A DNA stretch of 64,000 bases from the NCBI GenBank assembly GCA_033063855.1, contig CP093829.1, positions 20,925,537 to 20,989,536 of the forward strand. The letters run 5' to 3'. A program made the translations under genes and the position numbers. This document shows positions 26,881 through 39,600 of this stretch, in pieces (position 1 is the stretch's first letter; each line of letters begins with the position of its first letter). This DNA is from Smittia aterrima. Lineage: Eukaryota > Arthropoda > Insecta > Diptera > Chironomidae. The notes beneath the pieces were generated by a model. It ran no database searches and was not told where the DNA came from. It worked only from the letters and a program-made list of their open reading frames with translations.

Positions 26881-27621
26881 CGTCGGAACAGTTGGTGCGG
26901 TGAACCAAGGTTGTTACGAGGTTACGAGCATGAAAGTAATTCACGCTCTACAGGAACTAGATTTATTTGTTTCCAAAGAGCCTTTATCGTAGATCGTTCT
27001 CGCGAATCTTCACAAACAACGTTCATATTTTCCCTTGGATTGCAAAACGAACGAAACAAGATTAGAAGTGTTGTCATGTCGATTTCAGCCTCAAATATTT
27101 TAATAGAATAATCTGTTCGGCTTACAGAAAATATTTTTCGTTCAACGATTTATTGATTAATTATTTAAATTCTGGCTTAATTTGTTTTCGAACGTTAATA
27201 GAACTCGCTAGCTTACTGAGGTTGCGCTTTAATTAAATTTAAAATTCTATCGTTTTCCTTTTTAATTTATCGTAGTTTTAAATACCGAAATAACAAGTAT
27301 AAAGTTTGTTAAATTTAGTTTTTAGATTCATTCAACGATTAATTCTGTTTATGTTTTTATTCGAAAGCTTCTTCTTCTCGCGTGGATTTAATAAATGTTA
27401 GATAGATGCTGGAGTAATGCGAGCGCTGGAGATTAGATTCGAAAAATGTGAGAAACCTCGAGTTTGTCGTCTGAAGCTATTCGAGATATTTCTTTGAACG
27501 CTCCGCAACATTTTTTGTGTTTATCAATATTTTTTTATTCACTCCAGCTCTTCCTCGACTCTTCATGCTTGCAATTTTTCAATTAGATTAATAGACCTTC
27601 AAAATGGCAGCAGAAAATCTG

Positions 27622-30600
27622 CTATGGAACGTAGCTTGCTTGCAACATTTTCGACGTCGGTGGTGTTGATGTTGTGCTCGTAACAATCGGAGGTTCAGTA
27701 AAGTTCTCTGCCCTTTTTGCAAAGTCCAACGATTCCTGCAGCAAGCGCCTGTTCTCCTCACGAACTAGAAATGACAAACAAGAGAAAATTGCATTTTATA
27801 TCAAATGAACACAAGTTTCGTGCATAAAAGTTAGACGAATATAAAAATGAGAAGATAAAAAGTTTTCTGGTTCAATGGACATTGTCATGGAGGTTTAACA
27901 AGACTCGGGAACCATCATCATGACTCACAAAATTAAATTGTCAAAAGTTTTTTTATTTACCCTCCCTCCCACTGTGAAAATTTTATTCTCCCGTCAAAAA
28001 GACGTTTAATAAAATTTCCAGCTCAGTTGCGATAGCGACTCCTGTTACCAATAAAATCTTGTTTCAACGAAAGCTCAATTTCCAGAAATCCAACGATTCA
28101 AATTCATGGAACAATAAATCGAGAACAAAGTACAAACGAAAGTTTAACAATCAAAGTAAAATTTGAATTGTATCAGATTTCAAGAGATGTAGCAGTTTTG
28201 ATCAACAATATCAATATCAAATGATTTGGGATTTTCCTCAAAGATTCAACGAATAAAAAGCCCTTCAGTTACTTCGTCCTCGAACTGCTGAAACTCTAAA
28301 ACTTCTTCTAATTCTAAACATTGTCCAATTATCCGCTTCTCAAAGAAGAAGACGATAACTAATCACAGTCATTTATAGATTATCCGTAATTTTGCTTCCA
28401 CAGTTAATTAAGAGTTTCGCCTACCAGTTAATGATCGGCACTGGGTAAATCAATATCCTCTTTGCGCACTTTGGATCAGTAAATCATAAAACAAACAATT
28501 GATGGCTTTCTTTTATTAGATCTTAAAGCTGGCAGGGAAAGTCATGTCTCCATAAAAATATCCCAACATGCTATCAAAGATAATGAGGAGGAAGAGAAAG
28601 CTACTGGTTAATGGAAAGTCACGAGTGCTACATTCAATAAAACTTGAGACATTTCCTTGTCGTTTTATTTTCTTCCTTGCGAAAGTATGTTAACCTAATC
28701 AAATTCGTTAGAAGCAAGGACGACGAGGTTTGAAGCGATTTATTATGCGAAGAACTCATTTATCTTAACTTGCTGACTTGCCAACTTCATCTCGAATGTC
28801 GGATATGCTCAAACCACAATTTTAGTTCTTTAAATTGATTGAGGTTAACAATCAAAAACATCTTGATCGTCGAAAAACAGTTTTCGCCTCAACGACAAAC
28901 GTGACGATGAATTTTCGTGATTATTTATCCTTTCACACAATTATTTACCGTCAACTGCTTCTGCATGTTAAATTATTTTATCGCTAAAGTTTCAGCAGCA
29001 AATGTGGTTTAGTGTGTTTACATGCAGTTCTTTGCAAATATAATTAGTCTGAGTCTCGGCTGTAACTGATTCAGTTAAAATTGTGCCACGCTGAGCTTTT
29101 GTCGTGAAATTTCGTAAATGTTTACGCTCTTGAGTGAAACGCTCCGTTCTACATGTGAACAGAAGAGCTTCAAGTTCCGCATGTTGGCAACAATGTGAAA
29201 AGTTTTGCTTATTTAAGGGATTGTAGAAAATTCCTCGAGAAATATTTCCACAACAAAATGTTTTAATGGAACATGAATCTAGCTTATAAAAATATTTATT
29301 TCTAGCGTAAGCGATAAATATTTGTGTCGATGTGATGGCTTTGGCATTGAAAGAGAGGAAGACTAGTCAGTCACTGAGTGAGGCCTCGTTTTTCATTTGA
29401 AAGGAATCGCAACGCATGACTGCTCACCGGATATTAAAAAACATCTACAAAGGGTACGATGTTGTTTCGTCTATTTAGATTATCATGAAGTTAATAAATT
29501 GACAAAACTTCCAGCAGTTCGAGAACGAACGAACAGACAGACAGACGAACAAATCTCAAATGAAAAGTTTAATAAAAATACCTTCAAGTGAAACTCTCTC
29601 CAATCAAACTCCAGCGAAACTATAATTCAAATCCTTCAAATTGTTTTTGTTTTACAAGAAGCTCAGCATGACAATGAAAACGTGACTTGATGATGATGAT
29701 TTGATGACACGCAAATCGGTTAAATATTTTTTGATTCGTTTATCATGGCACTTTCACAAAAGTTTACTTCAACATAACGACATATTTCAGTTTAGTTTCG
29801 ATTGCCTTGTTGCATGATCTGATGAGACACGATGAGTTTGCAAAACAATTGTCTTTAGAGATTGTTGAGTGTGATCAGGCAACTAATGTCAAAGCAATGA
29901 GCGATTACTAACTGAAAATTATAGGTCAATTACCCCCTGATCCTGCAGGATAATGAATCGGTCGTGAATCTCGAGCGAAAGTATAAACTTGACGTGTTTG
30001 ATTATGTACTTGGGCGACACTCGCGTGCGTTAAGGTCACGATTACAGCCAGAACAGCGAACAATACGAGACCCAAAAAAACGGTCATAACGATGCAAACG
30101 ATTTTCTTTCGTTTGGTTATTGATTCCGACTCGTAATCGTCGTCTTCCTTTGACGACGAACTCTTTTTTCGACGATGCTTGTGACGTCGATTTGATGTCG
30201 ACTTTTGTTGAGCCCTGTATGATTTATAGATTGTATTGAAGTCTAATTGTCCAAACTCGATGGGAATATTCTTTGGATTTTGAGCTAACAGTTCGGATCC
30301 ATCGCCACTCCGACGCTTAATGTCATCCAGCAACATTTTATTTCGTGGCAAAGGTGAAATCATCGGCGAATGATTTTTCTTGATCGATCCACTGGCGCTC
30401 AAACCAGCTGGACTCAAGTTCGGACTCATTGCTGATGGATAGTCTAAAGGATCAGTATCGGTGATAAAGCTCTTTGATTTTCTCGATTTGAACAGCTCGC
30501 GGTTCTCCTTGCTCGCACCAGGGCCGTTCTTATATTTTAAGCTATATGACTTTTTCATATCAAAAACAGGCGATTTAACTTGGTAAACGTTATCAAAAGA

Positions 30601-33600
30601 TTTATCTAAAGCTAGTAACGGAATAGGCGCCAAAAACTGTGGATTCAGTGCCGCGACCGTATGCTGATGTCTTAACATCTTCGCAGTCGTGCCAGTATTT
30701 GTCAGAGGACGAGGACTCACTGAGCCTTGACTGATAACCTGATCTAAACTGTTTGAACTCGTTGGACGTGAGTTGTTTGCTGATTTCCTAATGTGAGATG
30801 TCGATGGTGATGGCAATGGCGATGGCTTCCAAACATCAAGATACTGAACATGCTGCTCCTCGAAGCCTTGCGAGTTACTTCGACTATTACTCCTCGATCG
30901 ATACAATTCACTTTCAATTGACGAATGCTGCATCTGCTGCTGCTGCTGTTGGAATTGCATCGACGAGTGTTGTTGTTGGTACATGAGATGAGGTTGTTGC
31001 TGTTCATCGCTGCTGAATGAATTGCTCTTCGACGATTCACGTTTATTCTGTGCGACACGTTTCTGCGATGGGTCGTGAAACGAACGATGCATTGAACAGT
31101 TACGACGTGTCGCTGAATTTCGTGAAGAGTTGTTTCCTGCATCTTGTGGCGGTTGATGTTGATGATGAACAGTTTGAAATGACGATGTCGGATAGACGGC
31201 TGTCGGACGATGTCGAACGCTGTAATGACGAGTCAGAGGAACGATTTTTATCGTCTCCTCACCTGGCGAATTGTGAAAGGAAGAATTCTTTCTCAAATGT
31301 TGTAAAGAAGTCGACGTTGTTGAAGGAAGATCCATCATGTCAATTGTCTCGCCACGTCTAAAGCTACTGGACTTTCTCAAGACTTGTGGCGGATAATCGT
31401 TATCCATTCGCTCTATGCTTGCGCTCTCCATGCTATTCGAACTGTGACTGTGTGATTTAAAGATTTCTTCGTTAATATTCGGCGAGGATCTTCGAGATGG
31501 CGGCAAGGGTTGATCCATATTTATCACCAATGGCCCAGCATTTCTCGCAGATAAAGCTGCTGACGTCAATGGCGTGTAATTGTCAACAACCATTGAGACA
31601 GTTCGATCAACCGTTTTCAGTTTCGGTGGACGTCGTCTTTGATGACCACTTCCAGATGAGGGTCCAGCACCATGCAATTCAACTGTCGTCATTTGTGAAA
31701 TATCCATGTCGAATGAATAAACTCTTTTTCTTTGTAGAAATAAATCGTGGCTTTGCTCAAAATGCTTCAAATTCGATTTGGAAGACTATAAATTCGTATA
31801 AATTTCTCTTCTTTCTCTTCCTTCTTCTTCGAGAAATGTAAAATAATTTTGTCTATAACTCGGTGTCTGTTGCTGAGTTGGCTTTGTCATGCGGCAAGAC
31901 GAAGACGAGCTTTCCGTCAAGAAGCTTTCCGCTCACAAAATTATTATTGTCATTTTATGTGATTTTCTTTGTCAATTATTTATCATTTCCAGTGGAGTCT
32001 TTAAGCTCATTGAGCCTCGCTTCTGCTACGATGATTCACAAACATTGATTTCTTATGTAAATTCCGTCGCAGTTCAGTTCGTCTAGAAGAGCAAACAAAT
32101 CTAATGTTGCGAACAAACACATCATCATCATCATGACCGTCGTCTCTTAAATACTCGAGTTGAGACTTTTAACTTAAGAGCCTCATATCAAAGAAAATTG
32201 ATTCCTCATCAGGGATTACTGTCGAATGTCAGTTTCATAAGTTAAACTCTTGTCAGTGCTTAGTTCAAATCTTAATGGCTTTTAATATCACGTTACGTTC
32301 GTTTTCTTGAAGAGTCATCTAAGCTGAAAATGTGTTCTTCTAAATTTAAGCTTCATCCTAAACATGGAAGCTCTAATCTCATGAAATCGCTGTCGAAAGC
32401 ATTTCCTAGATGAATAGTTAGAAGACTCGTCAGAATCTTTCTTTGGAGAACGACAATAAACTTATGAAATGAGTTTTCGTTTGCAAGCATAAAACCTTTC
32501 ATCATCAACTTGAGAAGCTTTCCGCGTAAGTTTTCTCTTTCGCTTCGCTTCTGTTCTGAGACCAAAAGTTGCTGTGTTTCTATTCAGATGAATTCTCTTA
32601 ATTTTGGAATTAATTTACTTGAAGAAAGTTTGACACAAAGTTGAAGACAAGCACGATTACAGAATCATTTGTAACTAACTGAGATTGAATTTTCTTTCAT
32701 TTGCTTTGTGAGAAGTTCTCGTCGAGAAAACTTCATCTTTGCTTTAGAAATGTCATTTGTTCTTATGTTTGAGTGCACATAAGCATAAAGGAGAATTAAC
32801 ATTGGATTCAACTTTTCATTTCATCATCAAACTCTCCTCGAAATGAATAAAAAGCTCCGTTCACCTCTTTGCATAGCAGAGTGAAAAAAAAAGCTCTTCA
32901 GTAAACTTTAAAAGAGTGAAAAATGTTTTCGCTTCTAGGTTTTACAGGCAGCTGAGTCAACAACAGTCCGGTGTCATTCAAAGCTTTTAAAAAGCCGTTC
33001 ATTCGTGTTATCGTGCAAGCATCTCGTGTAGCTACAATTAAAAAGTAATTTGATACGCGTCACATGCGACCATTTGTTTGCAGAAGATTCATTCGTGATC
33101 AGCCGCAAAAACTTTTAAGCTACTTTAATTATATTTCGAACCCTTGTTTCGACTCGCTAAAGGGAACTTTCTAAATACTTTAAAAAAAGTTTTAGGCTGA
33201 TTTGTTAGGAAAATATTATGCCAAGAGGCAGACTCAAAAATTAATTGCCAGAGACCTTTCAAATGTAATTCCTTTGAGTCCGAAATCCAATGAATCTGAC
33301 GAATTGAGAAAGTCTGAAGCCAAAGAGCGTGTTCGACTAAACTTTCATGATTGGATTTGACAAATTTGTTAATGTTTTCTCATTTTCCCTACCAACGGAG
33401 ATTTTATCAAGCTCACTCATCGAGCTAAGATTCGAAGTATTTAACGAAGAGTCTCTCGCTAGTATTTAAGTTAATTATTGTGTCTAGATGTTTAAGCAGA
33501 AGCTTATGAGTTAATTTCAATTGATTTTAAGCTCATTAAAGATATTTTAGAGAAAATTCTATTAACTTCGTTTTCCGTTTAGCTTAAAATCTGAATCCTC

Positions 33601-36600
33601 TCTCATCTTACTTTAAAATGATACAAAAGAACGTTTAACGAAGAATTACTGTGAAAAGGCGTCAAAGCTTTATTGTAATCAATCAAATGTGGCTTTCAGG
33701 CGAAGCTTTTCCTAGCTTGGTACTTTGGTCAGAATTTGATTAATGTTGAGAAAAGTCATTGATGCGAAGAAGTTGAGAAAATTTTGAGGGAGAGCCAAGA
33801 CTGGAAATTTCCGGATTCTTTTAATGTGACTTTCATCCTTTCGTCTTAGAAAAAAAGTTTCATTAATTACACAAATCGCTTCGAGACTTTATTTTATAAT
33901 GGATTCAAAGGCTTTGCTCGGAAGTTAAAAAGTTTCCACGTCCAAAAGTGACAGCACTTTCTTCTCCGATCATCAATTCTTTTAATTGGACTAACAGTTG
34001 AGAAGTTAGTGACGAAATTGGGTTCAAATTTCAATTATTCCCCTGTTAGTCATCCCATTTCACAATTAAGAACTTTTACGAGCTTTCCTGGGCACATTGT
34101 TGTCTTCTATTACTCATTAAGGAAAAATCAAATATTTGAAGATCAAGAAAAAGAGTTTTGCTCGTGCTACGTTGTCGGCGCTTTCCAGTTAGGTAACCAA
34201 TCTTATTTTCGCTAGAAAACTTCTCTGATTTCATAAGAAATTTGATGACTTTGAAGTACATCATCAGACATTAATTCCAGCACTTCCCACGAGGAATAAA
34301 AAACGTTTCATGAATCATAAAAAGTTACATGCTCGTTCTCATTAAATCAGCTGTCTCTCACTTTGATGCGCTGATAGTCACTTCATCATTTCTTTCTCCG
34401 CAAAAAAAAAAAGTTTCAAGGCTCGTGAGGTAAATGTGAAACTGTTTTTTTAATGAAAATGGAAATCACTCCAATCAACAGCAAAATAATGGTTTTTGTT
34501 GAAAGCGAACGATGGTTGCTCTATTTAATAGAAGCGAGGGTGTGAAAAGGAATCGTTAACAGGTACGTACTTCATAAACAGCGCTTGAAAGAGTTTCCTG
34601 CTTGAAAAGCTTTTACATTTCCGCCTAGAGCGAGAGAACAAGGACTTTCTTTGTTTCATAATTGTCAGCGTTCTTAGAATTGAGAAATTTCAATGTCGAA
34701 TATTCAAATTCAACAAAAGACAGAGCTGAACATTTTAATTAGAATTGGAATCTCTCTGGCTTTGTGCTTTTTAATAAATGTGGCTTTCTCTCGGCTGTAA
34801 TGAACTTTCAAAATAATAAAGAAAAAGCCAACGAAATAAATTAGTTCACGTAGAACGAGAAGAAATTTTCCACAATGCAAAGGAATTTCTATAAGTTTCG
34901 TGATTGTTTTCGATAAATCAAAGCGTTCACGTCTCATTGTTTAATGTTCCATAATGAAAATGATCAATTCTTGTATTTCAAAATATAAAATTTTCATTCT
35001 CAAAAAATAATTCTCTCAAATTCTGATTCAAATTGAAATTCCCACAAAGAGGTTCATGTTTTTCATTAAATATTTAAAACGAATTTGAGATTATCAAGTT
35101 AAATTTTCATTGTTGACATTTCACTCTTTTAAATATTTTTGAATTACTCGCTCTCGAGTTGACGACGAGAGAGGTATTTTTCATAAAGAAAATAATTTCC
35201 TTCTCTTTAGCTTTAAGGCAAATGTAAAAAATCAAAATTGATTGTTGATCGCTTTATCTCAGGAAACGTAATTACAAAATATCTGAGAGAGATAAAGGTA
35301 AACTCGACATTTTTTGAATGATTGACTTTTTGCTTGAGCAAAGGATTTTATTTTAAAATCTTCTTCTTCTTCTTTGAAAGGTGAGGTCGTCACAATCCTC
35401 CGATTGCGGTAGTTGAGCTTGAGCTCTATTAGTTTATGTTAAGCTTTGGAAATTTATCTTTATCTTTATAATTGTTATAAACTGGAAAAGCGGCGAGATT
35501 GTCTGATAATAAAAGGCGAGAAGACGGAGGATTGAATAAACAGAACTGTAATTAATTACGGAGAATTAGTCCTAGATGTGAGTACGTGATGCGGAGCGTA
35601 AATCTCTAGATATTTTTGGGTTTCACGACCAACTTTCGACTAAGAATCTCGCGTATCTGATCCGGTGAAAGTTTTCGTCAAAGTTCTCGGCTATTTTGTG
35701 CTTGATAGCAGTTCGAAAAGAGAGAAAAAAAAGTTTGCCGAGCAAACATCAAACACTGTAAAGGCAAAAACGGCCCAACCCCTTCTGTTTGACGAAGACA
35801 AATATTTTTTTTTTGTGAATGTTCAGACCATAACAGATCGTCATAAATGAACAACAAAGAGATTTATTAAATTTTTCCTTAAAGTAGCAACCGAGAAGAG
35901 AAACGTGTTGAAATGAAATCACGACCAGAAGCATTTGATATCTGTTTCTTCGTTTGAATAAGAAAGCAATCGCATATCTCAATTTCTTTTTGGATTTCAG
36001 CCAACTAACTTCAATCCATCATCTTAATAAACGAGAGAGAGAGCTATTATTATTCGTTTCCGTTTAAGAATTTTTTCTTTTCATGAAAATTAATGACATT
36101 GTGTTGCTGACTTGAAAGCATTCTGACGACTGGAATTACGGTTAACGAAACCCGATTCAAGTTCGGGAAAATATGCGTCTCGAAACACATACTTATGCTT
36201 CTTCATGCATAATTCATCGCAAAAAGGAAAACATTCCTCAAAAATATCTGCTCTGCATCATCATCCTTCACGAGATTATGTAACAATGATCTGATGTGAC
36301 AATGTTTCTTTCTCCTCGAATGTACAAAATATTAGAAAATATCCGAAAGAATTTCGAGGAATTCAAAGATTGAATTTTATTTTTCATTTAACAAATCGTT
36401 ATTAGTTAATCTAAGCAAACTGAAACCTTCCTGTTTGGCTTTTGTGTGGAGGTGTAGGCGATTTGATTTAATCAAAAATCACTTTTACCGCTCCAGAGGA
36501 AAATCAGCGTGCCAGGAAAATTGTCCGTGTGGTCCGGTCTGTGCACCAAAATCGATGAAATCATCGCCAAAAGCGTCGACTTCGTGAAAATTCTGCTGAG

Positions 36601-39600
36601 CCTGTCGGTCTTCTTTAAAGTGTCTGCCTTTGAAATGTTTACGATCTGCTTTCTTTAATACGGCGAAAACTAACAGAATGACGATGAAGTGTATTATTCT
36701 CTTTCCAAACATTCTATCTGTGTTTTTGTTTTAGAGGCCGTCGAGAGCTTTAAATGCGACTAAACTCAATTGTCGCAAGCCATCTGGTTTTATAGTAGAA
36801 AACCGCGAAGCTAATTTACCGACCGAACTAATTTCCATTTCTTCTTTCACTTCTCAGATGACTGAATATTAGATTTCGATTTGGTTCGATTGAGGTAATA
36901 ATATTACGTGAAAATATTTCACGAAGAAATTTCTTTCAATCAATATCTCTCGACTTCCAAGAAGATGTTTACATTGATTCGATGCGGAGAGAATCGGTTA
37001 AATAACTCAACATTGTCTGTTTATTGTCAGAATTTAATGTCTGAGCTTAATAAATTTCTCTGGTCCCGTAGCTTCATGACTACTAATTGATGAGAGCAAG
37101 TTATTGCCAGTTGAAGTATCGAGACGTAACAAAAATTTATTTGTGGCCTCGTAAATTGAAATTTAATCGATTCTCATGCAACTAGGAACGATACTTGAGG
37201 TTTCTCTGAAGTTGGGGCTCGGAATTTATTTTAGGCTTTCAGGATTATTTTCTAATGAAAATGCAGATTATATAAATAACTTTTGAGATTTTGAAGTCGC
37301 TTGAATGAAAATTCTCTTGTGTTTAAGCTTTAACAATGCTTAAACTTATAAGGGGATGATGATATTTCTCATCGTTAAATCTACCCTCCAAGTCAAATTC
37401 AACAAAGTTCCGTAAAATCTCTCTGAACTTTTAAATGCTAATTAACAACCTTGTACTTCAAACATTTCTGTTGGATGTTTGAAAAATACAAAAAGCACAT
37501 AATCATCATATTTATACTTTCATGAAGAAAAGGTCTTCGGTCTTCAGCAGGAAAATCAACATCACAAAGGCAAAACAGAGATAAAACTTCAGATGTGAAT
37601 GCTGATTCTGAATAAACGACTGTGCGAGGGACTGTTTTAATTCTTTCAGCAGTTGCCTTAATCCATCTGACTTTTTTTTTACTCTGAAACGCTATCTTGA
37701 GCATAATTCATGATAAGTACAGTTGAGACTCTTCAATGTTCACCAAAGGAAGAAACCACAAATTGTTCACTGATATGCCCGCACATTTGAATAAAATTTA
37801 AAACTTTCTTTGCAGAGACTTTACTGTCTCTCAAAGCATGGGAATCTCGCTGGCTGTTCATGACAGAAAAATAATTTTTTTTTTCTAATTTTCTTTCAAA
37901 AGTTTTTTTTATTCAGATGCAACTAGTTGCGCTAATTACCAAAAAAAAATCCTAATTCAAATTGCTAATTGAGTTTATCGTCTCATTTATCATCGAATAA
38001 TTTTCAATTAAGTTTATTAGGCTTTTCTTGATTCTTCTTCTTGCTTTGAGGGATCTAAAAAATTTTTTAACAACGTCAAAAATATTTATTCCTCTTAGTG
38101 ACAGAAGATTTATGAGAATAATTAGGTAAATGCCTCTGGCTTGTCATTGATAATAAATAAAACAAGAAAACAACGACAAACTTCTAATTTTGTTTACGAG
38201 AAAATTATAAACTCGTAGTTTAATAAACGAAAGGTTTTTCGGGACAGTTTGAGAATTACTGAACCTAAAATAACTTGATCACAAGAACGACATTACCGGT
38301 CGAGCTAACCTACTTTGAACTCTCCCTTGTCCAGAGAGTTAACGATAACAGATTTAGACGAATCTTATTTTAATTATTAAACCGAGTGAACTTCCCTTTA
38401 ATCATCCAGAACCGAATTTATTTTCATTTGGTTGCATAATGTCGCTCCTGACACACCCATTTTTCTACAACGTCTTCTTACACATCCACATTTACGCAAT
38501 TTGATTTAATTTCAACCAAAAAGTTCTTTTCCACCTCACTCGGGGTGTTTCCCTTGAAGCAGCAGCGATTAATCTAGTAATAGCGAGGATGAACATAATT
38601 TTGTAATCTATCACAGACGCATATACGCTCATCCAATTATTGTGCTTTTACAATGTCAACCGCTTGTGAAATTGATAAAATTGATTATTAATCATCCGTG
38701 TCCATTCACCAGCCAAGGGAAAACGAGCAAAGTAATTTCGTTCAACAACGTTTCACTTGCGGCGTCTCAATTTATTTTCGCCCCCGATGAATTCAATTTT
38801 ATTTGGCGTGTGTGAGAGAAAGTATGAAACGAAATTCGCATGACATTTAAACCACACAACGTTCTCCTAATTTCACGAATGCCCTTAGGAGAGCTTTCCA
38901 TTTTCAACTGAATTGAGATGAACGTCGAATGCTTATCACTGTCATAAATAATTTGTTGAGATAAACTTTAACAACAACAATTGAGCTTCAACCTGTAGAA
39001 TGTTCATTTCCAACTTGAAAGCATTTTGAAGCTTTTTTTTTTTCGAAAAAGCTTTCTACGAAACTGGGACTGTTGCTGTCGGAAACAGATAAAATTATCT
39101 ACCGAATTGAACCGCGAGTAGCACACTCTCGTCTGTTATCGAAACAGTTGCGTTTCGAGTGAGATTCATTAAGTGATTGGTTTTGTACGAGACTTTTTTT
39201 TATCTCTCGGATTTTTTTTTGTGTTTTCGGCCGCCAGCGAGTTGAACCAATTTTTCTGCTGACATGTTCATAGAGAAATGTATTGCTTCGAGATGACGAG
39301 TGTTAATCACTGATAAGGAATTCAATTTCCGATGATGATGATGTGTTTATTCTCGATCGGAAATCGTAAGAAAATTGTCGCTTTCAAAATGTTTTTCAAG
39401 CACAGCGTTTGCTTATTTTTCTTCTTCAACTATTCACAAAATCACAATTTTTTTCTTAAGATGAAAAATCCTTTTTTGTTGGCTTTTTGTTGCAAGCAGC
39501 ACTAGAAACCTTTTTGCAACTGTGCACACACAAAATGAATTCCACACAATAGAGAAAATGGAAAGTTAAAGTATTTTCGCTGCCTCCGTCGAGACTCTGC

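Noticed and set aside
26797..27111. 104-codon plus-strand frame
   Set aside because: It lies antisense in the predicted 3' UTR and shows no domain; the unusual composition is better noted as the hairpin region.
32122..32137. ATC trinucleotide run, and similar short GAA/GATG runs elsewhere
   Set aside because: Too short to be more than ordinary microsatellites.
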